The notes beneath the pieces were generated by a model. It was not told where the DNA came from. It made no database searches and was given only the letters and a program-made list of their open reading frames with translations. This document shows, piece by piece, positions 1-7,906 of a stretch of DNA of 64,000 bases (position 1 is its first letter; every line of letters starts with the position of its first letter). Source of the stretch: Fodinibacter luteus. Its GTDB lineage: Bacteria > Actinomycetota > Actinomycetes > Actinomycetales > Dermatophilaceae. A program made the translations under genes and the position numbers. The stretch spans positions 88,692 to 152,691 of the forward strand of contig NZ_BAABGM010000002.1 in the NCBI RefSeq assembly GCF_039541575.1, given 5' to 3'.

Positions 1-1
1 C

Positions 2-409
2 GTCCTGCCCTACGCGTACCGCTCGCTCGACGCCGGGCTGCGCGCCATCGACGTGCGCACGCTGTCCGAGGCCGCCCGCTCGCTCGGGGCGTCGTGGTTC
101 ACGGTCATGCGCCGCGTCGTGCTGCCCAACCTGCGCTCGGCCGTGCTGTCGGCGTCGTTCCTGTCCGTGGCGCTCGTGCTCGGGGAGTTCACCATCGCGA
201 GCCTGTTCAGCAAGAAGAACCTCCAGGTCGCGATGTACGAGCTCGGCAAGTCCGACGCCAAGATCTCCGTCGCCGTCGGGCTCGTCTCGCTCGTGTTCGC
301 CTTCCTCGTGCTCTTCGCGATGTCGTTCGTCGGCAGCGGGAGCGCCGGCACCTCACCCCTCGCCCGCCTCCGGCGCCCGCGCGCCGACCGCAAGGAGCCC
401 GCCGCATGA
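2..409 (+). CDS. ABC transporter permease, C-terminal part (5' end outside window)
   Basis: The reading frame is open from base 2, so the true start lies before the window; only about 135 C-terminal residues are present. The inner-membrane permease loop (EAA motif) is visible as EAARSLGASWFTVMRRVVLP, the segment that docks on the ATPase. Two hydrophobic segments follow, and the protein ends in a basic arginine-rich tail. The sequence resembles PotC/PotI-type permeases of polyamine, thiamine or phosphonate importers; the substrate cannot be decided from this fragment. The stop codon overlaps the ATG of the downstream ATPase (ATGA), so the two are translationally coupled. Confidence 0.85.
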   Translation, partial: VLPYAYRSLDAGLRAIDVRTLSEAARSLGASWFTVMRRVVLPNLRSAVLSASFLSVALVLGEFTIASLFSKKNLQVAMYELGKSDAKISVAVGLVSLVFAFLVLFAMSFVGSGSAGTSPLARLRRPRADRKEPAA

Positions 410-1455
410 CCGACGCCACCCGCGGCACCGCCGTCCTGCTCACGGACCTGCACCGGTCCTACGGCGGGGTCGCCGCCCTCGACGGGCTCACCCTGCACAT
501 CGAGCCGGGCGAGTTCGTCGCGCTGCTCGGCCCCTCCGGGTGCGGCAAGACGACCGCCCTGCGCTGCCTCGCCGGGCTCGAGGACCCCGACTCGGGCACG
601 GTCGTCGTCGGTGGTCGCGACCTCACCCGGGTGCCCACGAACAAGCGTGACATGGGGATGGTGTTCCAGGCCTACAGCCTCTTCCCGCACATGACGGCCC
701 GGCAGAACGTCGAGTTCGGCCTCGAGCTGCGCGGGCGCGACAAGGCGTCCCGGCGGGCCCGCACCGGGGAGATGCTCGACCTCGTCGGGCTGTCCGAGCA
801 CGCCGAGAAGTTCGCCCACCAGATGTCGGGCGGGCAGCAGCAGCGCGTCGCGCTCGCGCGGGCCCTCGCGATCGAGCCCCAGGTGCTCCTCCTCGACGAG
901 CCCCTGTCCGCGCTCGACGCGAAGGTCCGCACCCAGCTGCGCGACGAGATCCGCCGCATCCAGCTCGAGGTCGGCACGACGACGCTCTTCGTCACCCACG
1001 ACCAGGAGGAGGCCCTCGCCGTCGCCGACCGGGTCGGGGTCATGTCGACGGGCCGGCTCGAGCAGCTGGCACCCCCCGCGGAGCTCTACACCGCGCCGCG
1101 CACGCCCTTCGTCGCCGACTTCGTCGGGCTGACCAACCGCATCCGGGCCCGGGTCGAGGGAGGGCGGGCGCACCTGCTCGGGGGGAGCGTGCCGCTCCTG
1201 CCCGGCTCGGCCGCGGGGCCCAGCGCGCTCGTCCTCGTGCGCCCGGAGGGCGTGCGGGTGGTCCACGACCCGGAGGGCACGGCATCCGTCGTCAGCTCGA
1301 GCTTCCTCGGTGGGCACGGCCGGGTCATCACCCGGCTGCCCGACGACACGCTCGTCACCGTGCAGGTGCCCAACACCGAGGTGACGACGTTCCGCGCCGG
1401 CGACCCGGTGACCCTGTCACCGCGCGGGGACGCCGCCCTCGCCGTGGCCGACTGA
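406..1455 (+). CDS. ABC importer ATP-binding protein (PotA/CysA-like) with TOBE domain
   Basis: 349 residues. It energises uptake through the permease encoded just upstream. Visible motifs are Walker A GPSGCGKTT at residues 42-50, a Q-loop (VFQAYSLFPH), signature MSGGQQQR near 139-146, Walker B VLLLDEP near 161-167 and the switch histidine in LFVTHDQEEA. The C-terminal 110 residues form a TOBE-like regulatory domain. The family (CUT1/PotA type) handles spermidine/putrescine, iron, thiamine or sugars; the permease neighbour favours the PotA-like branch. The start ATG at 406 overlaps the permease stop by 4 nt. This is the last gene of its operon: a strong hairpin follows at 1473-1506. Confidence 0.9.
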   Translation: MTDATRGTAVLLTDLHRSYGGVAALDGLTLHIEPGEFVALLGPSGCGKTTALRCLAGLEDPDSGTVVVGGRDLTRVPTNKRDMGMVFQAYSLFPHMTARQNVEFGLELRGRDKASRRARTGEMLDLVGLSEHAEKFAHQMSGGQQQRVALARALAIEPQVLLLDEPLSALDAKVRTQLRDEIRRIQLEVGTTTLFVTHDQEEALAVADRVGVMSTGRLEQLAPPAELYTAPRTPFVADFVGLTNRIRARVEGGRAHLLGGSVPLLPGSAAGPSALVLVRPEGVRVVHDPEGTASVVSSSFLGGHGRVITRLPDDTLVTVQVPNTEVTTFRAGDPVTLSPRGDAALAVAD

Positions 1456-1472
1456 CGACACCCCGCATGCGG

Positions 1473-1506
1473 CGATGCCGGCCGCCCGGGTGGGCGGCCG
1501 GCATCG
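1473..1506. terminator. Bidirectional hairpin terminator
   Basis: A perfect 15-bp stem (1473-1487 with 1492-1506) closes a 4-nt loop, between the convergent ABC ATPase and fasciclin genes. There is no clear U-tract. Each arm carries the genome's over-represented GATGCC word. Confidence 0.75.
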
Positions 1507-1538
1507 GTCCGGTCAGCTCGGCTGGAGGACCCGACGGG

Positions 1539-2117
1539 TCACTCCGGCATGAGGACGGTGTCGATGACGTGGATGACGCCGTTGCTCGCCTCGACGTCGG
1601 TCGCGGTGACGTTCGAGGTGCCACCCGCGGCGTCGGTGAGCGAGACCTTGTCGCCGTCGACGTTGATCGTGAGCTCGCCGCCCTGGACGGTCTTGACCTT
1701 CTGGCCGTCCATCGTCAGGACGTCGGCAGCCATGACCTTGCCCGGCACGACGTGGTAGGTGAGGATCTGGGTCAGGTCGCCCTTGGGGTCCTCGAGGAGG
1801 GTGTCGACGGTGCCCTCGGGCAGCTTCTCGAACGCCGCGTCGGTCGGCGCGAAGACGGTGAACGGCCCGTCGCCCTTGAGCGTGCCGACGAGCTCGGAAG
1901 CCGTGAGCGCGGCGGCGAGGGTCGTGAAGTCGCCGGCGGCGACGGCGGTGTCGACGACGTCGGCGGAGGCCATCGACTCGCTCGGGGACGGCGACGGCGA
2001 GGCCGACGTCGTGGCGGGGGCCGGGGTGGAGGCGGCGGTGTCGGTGTCGTCGCTCCCACAGGCGGCGGTGGTCAGGGCGAGGGCCAGGATGGCGGCCACG
2101 GGAAGTGTGCGTCGCAT
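1539..2117 (-). CDS. Fasciclin-domain lipoprotein
   Basis: 192 residues. The ATG at 2117 is chosen because it is preceded by AAGGAT and opens a lipoprotein signal peptide (MRRTLPVAAILALALTTAAC) with the lipobox cysteine at residue 20. A longer in-frame start at 2207 would bury that signal. A Ser/Pro/Thr-rich linker (about residues 24-48) leads to one fasciclin (FAS1) domain, recognisable from GPFTVFAPTDAAFEKLP, ILTYHVVPGKV and the C-terminal ASNGVIHVIDTVLMP. FAS1 lipoproteins of the MPB70/MPT83 type sit on the outer face of the membrane and are thought to mediate adhesion; the partner here is unknown. It is a single-gene unit. Confidence 0.88.
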   Translation of the reverse strand: MRRTLPVAAILALALTTAACGSDDTDTAASTPAPATTSASPSPSPSESMASADVVDTAVAAGDFTTLAAALTASELVGTLKGDGPFTVFAPTDAAFEKLPEGTVDTLLEDPKGDLTQILTYHVVPGKVMAADVLTMDGQKVKTVQGGELTINVDGDKVSLTDAAGGTSNVTATDVEASNGVIHVIDTVLMPE

Positions 2118-2279
2118 CGCGAAGATCCTTTCGAGGGTGGTGCTCGGGTTGGTGTGACACCCCTTCTTCCGCAGGGGCCGCGGTCGTGGATGCACTTGCT
2201 TGGACAAAGTTTCTACGGAGTGTCACGGCGGCGGTGCCTGTCGCACCACAGCCCGTCGCCACCCCCAGCAGGGGCTCGC

Positions 2280-2292
2280 TACGCTGCGGCTC
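2280..2292 (+). promoter_or_regulatory. Leaderless promoter of purine nucleoside phosphorylase
   Basis: The -10-like hexamer TACGCT (2280-2285) lies 7 nt before GTG 2293, with no Shine-Dalgarno sequence in between. Transcription would start at or next to the start codon. Confidence 0.5.
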
Positions 2293-3132
2293 GTGACCGA
2301 CACCGCTGCCGCCCACGAACTGACCGACCCCGCGACCGACCCGTTCGCGGTCGCCGACGCCGCCGCCGCGGTCATCCGCGAGCGCACCGGGGCGGACCGG
2401 CACGACGTCGCCCTCGTCCTCGGGTCCGGGTGGGGCCAGACCGGCGACCTCATCGGCGAGACGCTCGCGACGATCGACAACACCGACGTGCCGGGCTTCG
2501 GCAAGGCGGCCGTCGCCGGCCACTCCGGCACGATGCGCTCGGTCGCGATCGGCGACACCGGTCGCCGCGCCCTCGTCTACGGCACCCGCACCCACTACTA
2601 CGAGGGGCGGGGCGTGCGTGCGGTCGTGCACGGCATCCGCACGGCCGCGGCCGCGGGGTGCCGCACCGTCGTCATCACGAACGGCTGCGGCGGGCTGCGC
2701 GAGGAGTGGGCACCCGGCACGCCGGTGCTCATCCGCGACCACATCAACCTCACGGCGACCTCCCCCATCGAGGGCGCCACCTTCGTCGACCTCACCGACG
2801 TCTACTCCCCGCGGCTGCGCGCCCTCGCCCGCGAGGTCGACCCCGACCTCGACGAGGGCGTCTACGTCCAGTTCCGCGGGCCGCACTACGAGACCCCGGC
2901 GGAGGTGCGGATGGCCGGCATCCTCGGCGGCGACCTCGTCGGCATGTCGACCTCCCTCGAGGCGATCGCCGCCCGGCAGAGCGGGCTCGAGGTGCTCGGC
3001 ATCTCGCTCGTCACGAACCCGGCGGCCGGCATCTCGAAGACCCCGCTCAACCACGACGAGGTGCTCGAGGCCGGCCGCGCGGCCGCCGCGCGCTGTGGCC
3101 GCCTCCTCGCCGCCGTCGTCGGCCGGATCTGA
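2293..3132 (+). CDS. Purine nucleoside phosphorylase (trimeric type)
   Basis: 279 residues. It splits (deoxy)inosine and (deoxy)guanosine with phosphate into base and (deoxy)ribose-1-phosphate. Visible features: phosphate-binding GSGWG at residues 44-48, GHSGTMRS, the THYYEGRG loop, ITNGCGGL, FRGPHYETPAEVRM, the GMSTSLEAIAARQ segment and LVTNPAAGIS, which carries the base-binding Asn. The GTG start at 2293 fits a leaderless promoter; the longer frame from 2200 has no family similarity in its first 31 residues. It is followed after 10 nt by a phosphosugar mutase, and the wider block (deoC, aldehyde dehydrogenases) points to nucleoside breakdown. Confidence 0.93.
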   Translation: MTDTAAAHELTDPATDPFAVADAAAAVIRERTGADRHDVALVLGSGWGQTGDLIGETLATIDNTDVPGFGKAAVAGHSGTMRSVAIGDTGRRALVYGTRTHYYEGRGVRAVVHGIRTAAAAGCRTVVITNGCGGLREEWAPGTPVLIRDHINLTATSPIEGATFVDLTDVYSPRLRALAREVDPDLDEGVYVQFRGPHYETPAEVRMAGILGGDLVGMSTSLEAIAARQSGLEVLGISLVTNPAAGISKTPLNHDEVLEAGRAAAARCGRLLAAVVGRI

Positions 3133-3142
3133 GGGGGACGCC

Positions 3143-4993
3143 ATGACCACCGCACCCGCACCGCTCGCCGACCTGCTCGCCGCGGCCCGGGCCTGGGCCG
3201 ACGACGACCCGGACGCCGTGACGCGCGCCGAGCTCGTCGGCCTCGCCGACGCCGCGGAGTCCGGTGACGAGGCCGCCGCGACCGAGCTGGCCGACGCGAT
3301 GTCCGGGATGCTCGAGTTCGGCACCGCCGGGCTGCGCGGGCGCCTCGGCGGTGGGCCGAACCGGATGAACCGCGCCGTCGTCATCCGGGCGGCGGCCGGG
3401 CTGACCGCCCACCTCAAGACCGTCGACCCGGAGCCCTTCGTCGTCGTCGGCTTCGACGCGCGCACCAACTCCGACGTCTTCGCGCACGACACCTGCGCCG
3501 TCGTCGTCGGCCTCGGCGGACGCTCCATGGTGCTCCCCCACCCGCTGCCGACCCCGGTGCTCGCGTACGCGATCCGCCACCTCGGCGCGGATGCCGGGGT
3601 GATGGTCACCGCGTCGCACAACCCGCCCGAGGACAACGGCTACAAGGTCTACGTCGGCGACGGCTCCCAGATCGTGTCCCCGGTCGACGGCCTCATCGCC
3701 GCGCAGATCGCCGCGGTCAGCTCGGTCGCGTCGGTGCCGCTGGCCGACGACGGCTGGCACACCCTCGACGACTCGGTGCTCGAGGCCTACCTCGCCGACG
3801 TCGTCACCGTCGTCTCACCCGACAGCCCGCGCGACGTCACGGTCGTGCACACCGCACTCCACGGCGTCGGGTCCGAGACCGTGCGGGCGGCCTTCGTGGG
3901 CGCCGGCTACCCGGCACCCATCCCGGTGGCGTCGCAGGCCGAGCCCGACCCGATGTTCCCGACCGTGTCGTTCCCCAACCCGGAGGAGCCGGGGGCGATG
4001 GATGCCGCGCTCGAGCTCGCCGAGCAGACCTCGCCCGACGTCGTCATCGCCAACGACCCCGACGCCGACCGCTGCGCGGTCGCCGTGCCCGGGCCCGGCG
4101 GCTGGCGGATGCTGCGCGGCGACGAGGTGGGTGCGCTGCTCGGGTCGCACGTGCTGTCGCGCGGCGTCGAAGGCGGGGTCGTGCCCGACTCGGCCGAGTG
4201 CGTCTTCGCGAACTCGATCGTGTCGTCGCGCCTGCTCGCGGCGATGTGCCGCGCCGCCGGGGTGCGTCACGAGGAGACGCTCACCGGGTTCAAGTGGATC
4301 GGGCGCGTGCCGGGGCTGCGCTACGGGTACGAGGAGGCGCTCGGGTACTGCGTCGACCCGGCGCGGGTGCGCGACAAGGACGGCGTGTCCGCGGCGCTGC
4401 TCGTCGCCGAGCTCGTCGCGACGCTCAAGGCGCAGGGGCGCTCGCTCGTCGACCGGCTCGACGACCTCGCGCGCGAGCACGGGGTGTACGCGACGGACGC
4501 CTTCTCGGTGCGGGTCGAGGACCTCTCGCTCATCGGTGAGGTCATGGGGCGGCTGCGGTCGTCGCCGCCCACGTCGGTCGCGGGGGTCGCGGTCGCCCGG
4601 GCGGACGACCTGGCCCGGGGTGACGGCGGGCTCCCCCCGACCGAGGGCCTGCGCTACTACCTCGCGGACGACTCCCGGGTCATCGTGCGCCCGTCGGGCA
4701 CCGAGCCCAAGCTCAAGGTCTATCTCGAGGTCATCGAGCCGGTGGGCGCCGGTGGGTCCGGTGAGGCTGGTGGGTCCGGTGGGTCCGGTGGGTCCGGTGG
4801 GTCCGGTGGGTCCGGTGGGTCCGGTGGGACCGGTGGGGCTGGTAGGTCCGGTGGGTTCGATGGAGCTGGTGGGGCCGGTGGAGCTGGTGGAGCTGGTGGC
4901 TCGGACGCTGCTGACCTGCGGGCGGCGAGGGAGCGAGCCGCGGCCCGGCTGGCCGGCATCCGTGCCGACCTCGAGGCAGCCACCGCCCTCTGA
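3143..4993 (+). CDS. Phosphohexomutase/phosphopentomutase-type mutase with Gly-rich insert
   Basis: 616 residues, alpha-D-phosphohexomutase family. Visible motifs: the phosphoserine loop TASHNPPEDNGY (Ser near residue 157), metal loop NDPDADRC near 304-311, sugar-binding GDEVGALLG and EEALGYC, and phosphate-binding RPSGTEPK near 515. The overall pattern is PGM2/phosphomannomutase-like. Because it sits directly after purine nucleoside phosphorylase and ahead of deoC, I infer a phosphopentomutase role (ribose-1-P to ribose-5-P), as for human PGM2; phosphomannomutase is the alternative. Oddity: after the last catalytic motif, residues about 535-590 are Gly/Ser repeats encoded by 9-bp tandem units, followed by a normal-looking helical tail. 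Confidence 0.85.
   Translation: MTTAPAPLADLLAAARAWADDDPDAVTRAELVGLADAAESGDEAAATELADAMSGMLEFGTAGLRGRLGGGPNRMNRAVVIRAAAGLTAHLKTVDPEPFVVVGFDARTNSDVFAHDTCAVVVGLGGRSMVLPHPLPTPVLAYAIRHLGADAGVMVTASHNPPEDNGYKVYVGDGSQIVSPVDGLIAAQIAAVSSVASVPLADDGWHTLDDSVLEAYLADVVTVVSPDSPRDVTVVHTALHGVGSETVRAAFVGAGYPAPIPVASQAEPDPMFPTVSFPNPEEPGAMDAALELAEQTSPDVVIANDPDADRCAVAVPGPGGWRMLRGDEVGALLGSHVLSRGVEGGVVPDSAECVFANSIVSSRLLAAMCRAAGVRHEETLTGFKWIGRVPGLRYGYEEALGYCVDPARVRDKDGVSAALLVAELVATLKAQGRSLVDRLDDLAREHGVYATDAFSVRVEDLSLIGEVMGRLRSSPPTSVAGVAVARADDLARGDGGLPPTEGLRYYLADDSRVIVRPSGTEPKLKVYLEVIEPVGAGGSGEAGGSGGSGGSGGSGGSGGSGGTGGAGRSGGFDGAGGAGGAGGAGGSDAADLRAARERAAARLAGIRADLEAATAL
4750..4905 (+). repeat. In-frame GGTGGGTCC minisatellite in mutase gene
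   Basis: About 150 bp of 9-bp units (GGTGGGTCC and variants such as GGTGGAGCT) encode a Gly-Gly-Ser/Ala run. All unit changes keep the reading frame. Confidence 0.85.
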
Positions 4994-5175
4994 CCAGGAC
5001 CGCGACCGACGACAGGTCACGCCGGGCACGGGCCTGCACCACCCGCAGTGACCCATCGGTCGGTGAGGACTGCTCCGGCGAGGGGTGGAACGGGGTTCGG
5101 CGCGACCTACCGCGTGGGACTCGTCGTGATCACAGCGACTCCTGCGCGGTAACCCGCGGCGTCGCCGGCCCCCGT

Positions 5176-5231
5176 CCTGAGTTGGGTGCTCAGGTGGTTG
5201 CCCCAGCAGCCAGCTGAGCACCCGACTCGGG
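5176..5231 (+). terminator. Long hairpin, probable terminator after the mutase gene
   Basis: An 18-nt arm (5176-5193) pairs with 5214-5231, with two G-T wobbles. The 20-nt loop can itself fold (GGTTGC with GCAGCC). It lies 180 nt after the mutase stop and 196 nt before deoC, both plus-strand. Confidence 0.55.
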
Positions 5232-5415
5232 TTCTGCGGGGATGCCGGTGGGCGTCGTTGCCTCGCCTGGTGCCGGTCGACCTGCGACTCCAGGAGCACC
5301 TCGCGCGCTCGGCGCCCCGGGGCTGCCCGGATGTCGGCGGGCGGCGACGGCCCGGCATCCTCGCCGTTCGTGACGGTGCGCGCATTCGGACGGTGACCGG
5401 GCACCGGCCCGCCCG

Positions 5416-5427
5416 TAGACTCGCCCG
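5416..5427 (+). promoter_or_regulatory. Leaderless promoter of deoC
   Basis: TAGACT (5416-5421), a 6-nt spacer, then GTG 5428. There is no Shine-Dalgarno. Confidence 0.55.
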
Positions 5428-6417
5428 GTGAGCACCGCCACCGATGTCGACCCGACGGCGCGCGCCCGAGACCTGCTCGGCGTCACCCGCCTGACCAACT
5501 CCGCCCTGACGAGCTGGCTGCACGGGCTGCCCGGCGTCGACCAGGTCGGCTGCGAGGACCGGGCCGCGGCGCTCGGCACCCGGTCGATCAAGACGACGAG
5601 CAAGGCGTGGGCCATCGACACCGCGATCACGATGATCGACCTGACGACCCTCGAGGGCGCGGACACGCCGGGCAAGGTCCGTGGCCTGGCCGCCAAGGCC
5701 CTCGTCCCCGACCCGAGCGACCCGAGCACCCCGCGCCCCGCGGCCCTGTGCGTGTACGGCGACATGGTCGCGGTCGCGAAGGAGGCCCTCGGCGGGGCAC
5801 CGGTCAACGTCGCGGCCGTCGCCACGGCGTTCCCGAGCGGTCGCGCGAGCATGCCCGTCAAGCTCGCCGACACCCGTGACGCGGTCGAGGCCGGGGCCGA
5901 CGAGATCGACATGGTCATCGACCGCGGGGCGTTCCTCGCCGGCGACTACCTCACCGTCTTCCGCGAGATCGCCGAGGTCAGGGCCGCGTGCGGCACCGCC
6001 CGGCTCAAGGTCATCATGGAGACCGGCGAGCTCGTCACCTACGACAACGTGCGCCGCGCCTCCTGGCTGTCGATGCTCGCCGGCGGCGACTTCATCAAGA
6101 CCTCGACGGGCAAGATCTCGCCGGCCGCGACCCTGCCGGTCACCCTCGTCATGCTCGAGGCCGTGCGCGACTGGCGCGAGGCGACGGGCGAGATGGTCGG
6201 CGTCAAGCCCGCGGGCGGCATCCGCACGAGCAAGGACGCCATCAAGTTCCTCGTGGCCGTCAACGAGGTCGCGGGCGAGGAGTGGCTGGACAACCAGTGG
6301 TTCCGCTTCGGCGCCTCGAGCCTGCTCAACGACCTCATCCTCCAGCGCCAGCGGATGCGGACCGGCGCCTACTCCGGCGGCGACTACGTCGCCGACGACT
6401 CCCCCAGCCTCTACTGA
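5428..6417 (+). CDS. deoC: Deoxyribose-phosphate aldolase
   Basis: 329 residues; splits 2-deoxyribose-5-phosphate into acetaldehyde and glyceraldehyde-3-phosphate. The Schiff-base lysine is in FIKTSTGK (K224) and the second catalytic lysine in GVKPAGGIRT (K260). LKVIMETG and EIDMVIDRG are further family blocks. It is longer than the roughly 260-residue E. coli enzyme, with an extra N-terminal helical region (about 75 residues) typical of actinobacterial DeoC. The GTG start at 5428 fits the leaderless promoter TAGACT. An aldehyde dehydrogenase follows after 40 nt, giving a natural sink for the acetaldehyde. Confidence 0.94.
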   Translation: MSTATDVDPTARARDLLGVTRLTNSALTSWLHGLPGVDQVGCEDRAAALGTRSIKTTSKAWAIDTAITMIDLTTLEGADTPGKVRGLAAKALVPDPSDPSTPRPAALCVYGDMVAVAKEALGGAPVNVAAVATAFPSGRASMPVKLADTRDAVEAGADEIDMVIDRGAFLAGDYLTVFREIAEVRAACGTARLKVIMETGELVTYDNVRRASWLSMLAGGDFIKTSTGKISPAATLPVTLVMLEAVRDWREATGEMVGVKPAGGIRTSKDAIKFLVAVNEVAGEEWLDNQWFRFGASSLLNDLILQRQRMRTGAYSGGDYVADDSPSLY

Positions 6418-6457
6418 CCGCCCGCGGCCGACCACCACGGATCGAGGAACGAGAACC

Positions 6458-7906
6458 ATGTCCCCCTTCGAGTACGCCCCGGCCCCCGAGTCGCGCGCCG
6501 TCGTCGACATCGCGAGCAGCTACGGCCTGTTCATCGGCGGCGAGTTCGTCGAGGCCACCGGCGGCAAGCCCTTCAAGACGGTCAACCCGGCCACCGAGGA
6601 GGTGCTCGCCGAGGTCTCCGAGGCGACCCCCGACGACGTCGACGCGGCCGTCCGAGCCGCGCGCACGGCATACACGCGGGTCTGGTCGCGGATGGGCGGC
6701 GCCGACCGCGGCAAGTACCTCTTCCGCATCGCGCGCATCCTGCAGGAGCGCTCCCGCGAGTTCGCCGTGCTCGAGACGCTCGACAACGGCAAGCCGATCA
6801 AGGAGGCGCGCGACGTCGACCTCCCCCTCGCGGCGGCCCACTTCTTCTACCACGCCGGCTGGGCCGACAAGCTCGAGCACGCCTCCCTCGGCCCGAACCC
6901 CTGCTCCCTCGGTGTCGTCGGCCAGATCGTGCCGTGGAACTTCCCGCTCCTCATGCTCGCGTGGAAGATCGCGCCGGCCCTGGCCTGCGGCAACACCGTC
7001 GTCCTCAAGCCCGCCGAGACGACGCCGCTCACCGCCCTGCTCTTCGCCGACGTCTGCCAGCAGGCCGAGCTGCCCCCGGGTGTCGTCAACATCGTCACCG
7101 GCGCCGGCCCGACGGGTCAGGCCATCGTCGACCACCCCGGCATCGACAAGCTCGCCTTCACCGGCTCGACCGCGGTCGGCAAGATGATCGCCCGCTCCAT
7201 CGCCGGCACCCGCAAGAAGGCCACTCTCGAGCTCGGCGGCAAGGCCGCGAACATCATCTTCGACGACGCCCCCGTCGACCAGGCCGTCGAGGGCATCGTC
7301 AACGGCATCTTCTTCAACCAGGGCCACGTGTGCTGCGCCGGCAGCCGGATCCTCGTGCAGGAGAACATCGCCGACGACCTCGACCGCAGGCTCAAGCGCC
7401 GCCTCGCGACGCTGCGCGTCGGCGACCCGATGGACAAGAACACCGATGTCGGCGCGATCAACTCGCGCAAGCAGCTCGACCGGATCGAGGAGATGGTCGC
7501 GGTCGGCGAGGCCGAGGGCGCGCAGCGCTGGGACTCCGGCTGTGACCTGCCGGCCAACGGCTTCTGGTTCCGCCCGACCGTCTTCAGCGGCGTGAGCCAG
7601 ACGCACCGCATCGCCCAGGAGGAGATCTTCGGGCCAGTCGTGTCGGTGCTCACCTTCCGCACCCCCGCCGAGGCAGTCGCGAAGGCGAACAACACCCCCT
7701 ACGGACTGTCCGCCGGGGTGTGGACCGAGAAGGGCAGCCGCATCCTGTGGATGGCCGACCAGCTGCGCGCCGGCGTCGTGTGGGCCAACACGTTCAACAA
7801 GTTCGACCCGACCTCGCCGTTCGGCGGCTACAAGGAGTCGGGCTACGGCCGCGAGGGCGGTCGCCACGGCCTCGAGGCCTACGTCACGACGGGGAGCGAG
7901 AAGTGA
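6458..7906 (+). CDS. NAD(P)-dependent aldehyde dehydrogenase
   Basis: 482 residues, full-length ALDH superfamily. Catalytic residues are visible: general base Glu258 in LELGGK and the nucleophile at Cys292/293 in GHVCCAGSR. NAD-binding blocks VPWNFPLLM, KPAETTPLTA and FTGSTAVG are present, as is EEIFGPVVSV. It probably oxidises acetaldehyde released by DeoC, encoded 40 nt upstream. The ATG at 6458 is preceded by GAGGAACGAG. The stop overlaps the GTG of the next gene, a truncated ALDH-like protein, so the two are likely made together and may associate. Confidence 0.92.
   Translation: MSPFEYAPAPESRAVVDIASSYGLFIGGEFVEATGGKPFKTVNPATEEVLAEVSEATPDDVDAAVRAARTAYTRVWSRMGGADRGKYLFRIARILQERSREFAVLETLDNGKPIKEARDVDLPLAAAHFFYHAGWADKLEHASLGPNPCSLGVVGQIVPWNFPLLMLAWKIAPALACGNTVVLKPAETTPLTALLFADVCQQAELPPGVVNIVTGAGPTGQAIVDHPGIDKLAFTGSTAVGKMIARSIAGTRKKATLELGGKAANIIFDDAPVDQAVEGIVNGIFFNQGHVCCAGSRILVQENIADDLDRRLKRRLATLRVGDPMDKNTDVGAINSRKQLDRIEEMVAVGEAEGAQRWDSGCDLPANGFWFRPTVFSGVSQTHRIAQEEIFGPVVSVLTFRTPAEAVAKANNTPYGLSAGVWTEKGSRILWMADQLRAGVVWANTFNKFDPTSPFGGYKESGYGREGGRHGLEAYVTTGSEK

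Larger units (their letters stand above)
4994..5427. other. 434-base gap between mutase and deoC
   Basis: I see no convincing gene here; the short frames lack family similarity and ribosome sites. It holds a long hairpin at 5176-5231 and, at its right end, the deoC promoter. Confidence 0.6.

Noticed and set aside
3815..5404. Minus-strand frame with a collagen-like TGPTGP run
   Set aside because: It is the complement of the Gly-Ser minisatellite in the mutase gene and has no start signal or domain.
5186..5431. Short plus-strand frame before deoC
   Set aside because: It begins inside the hairpin, overlaps the deoC promoter and start, and shows no similarity or ribosome site.
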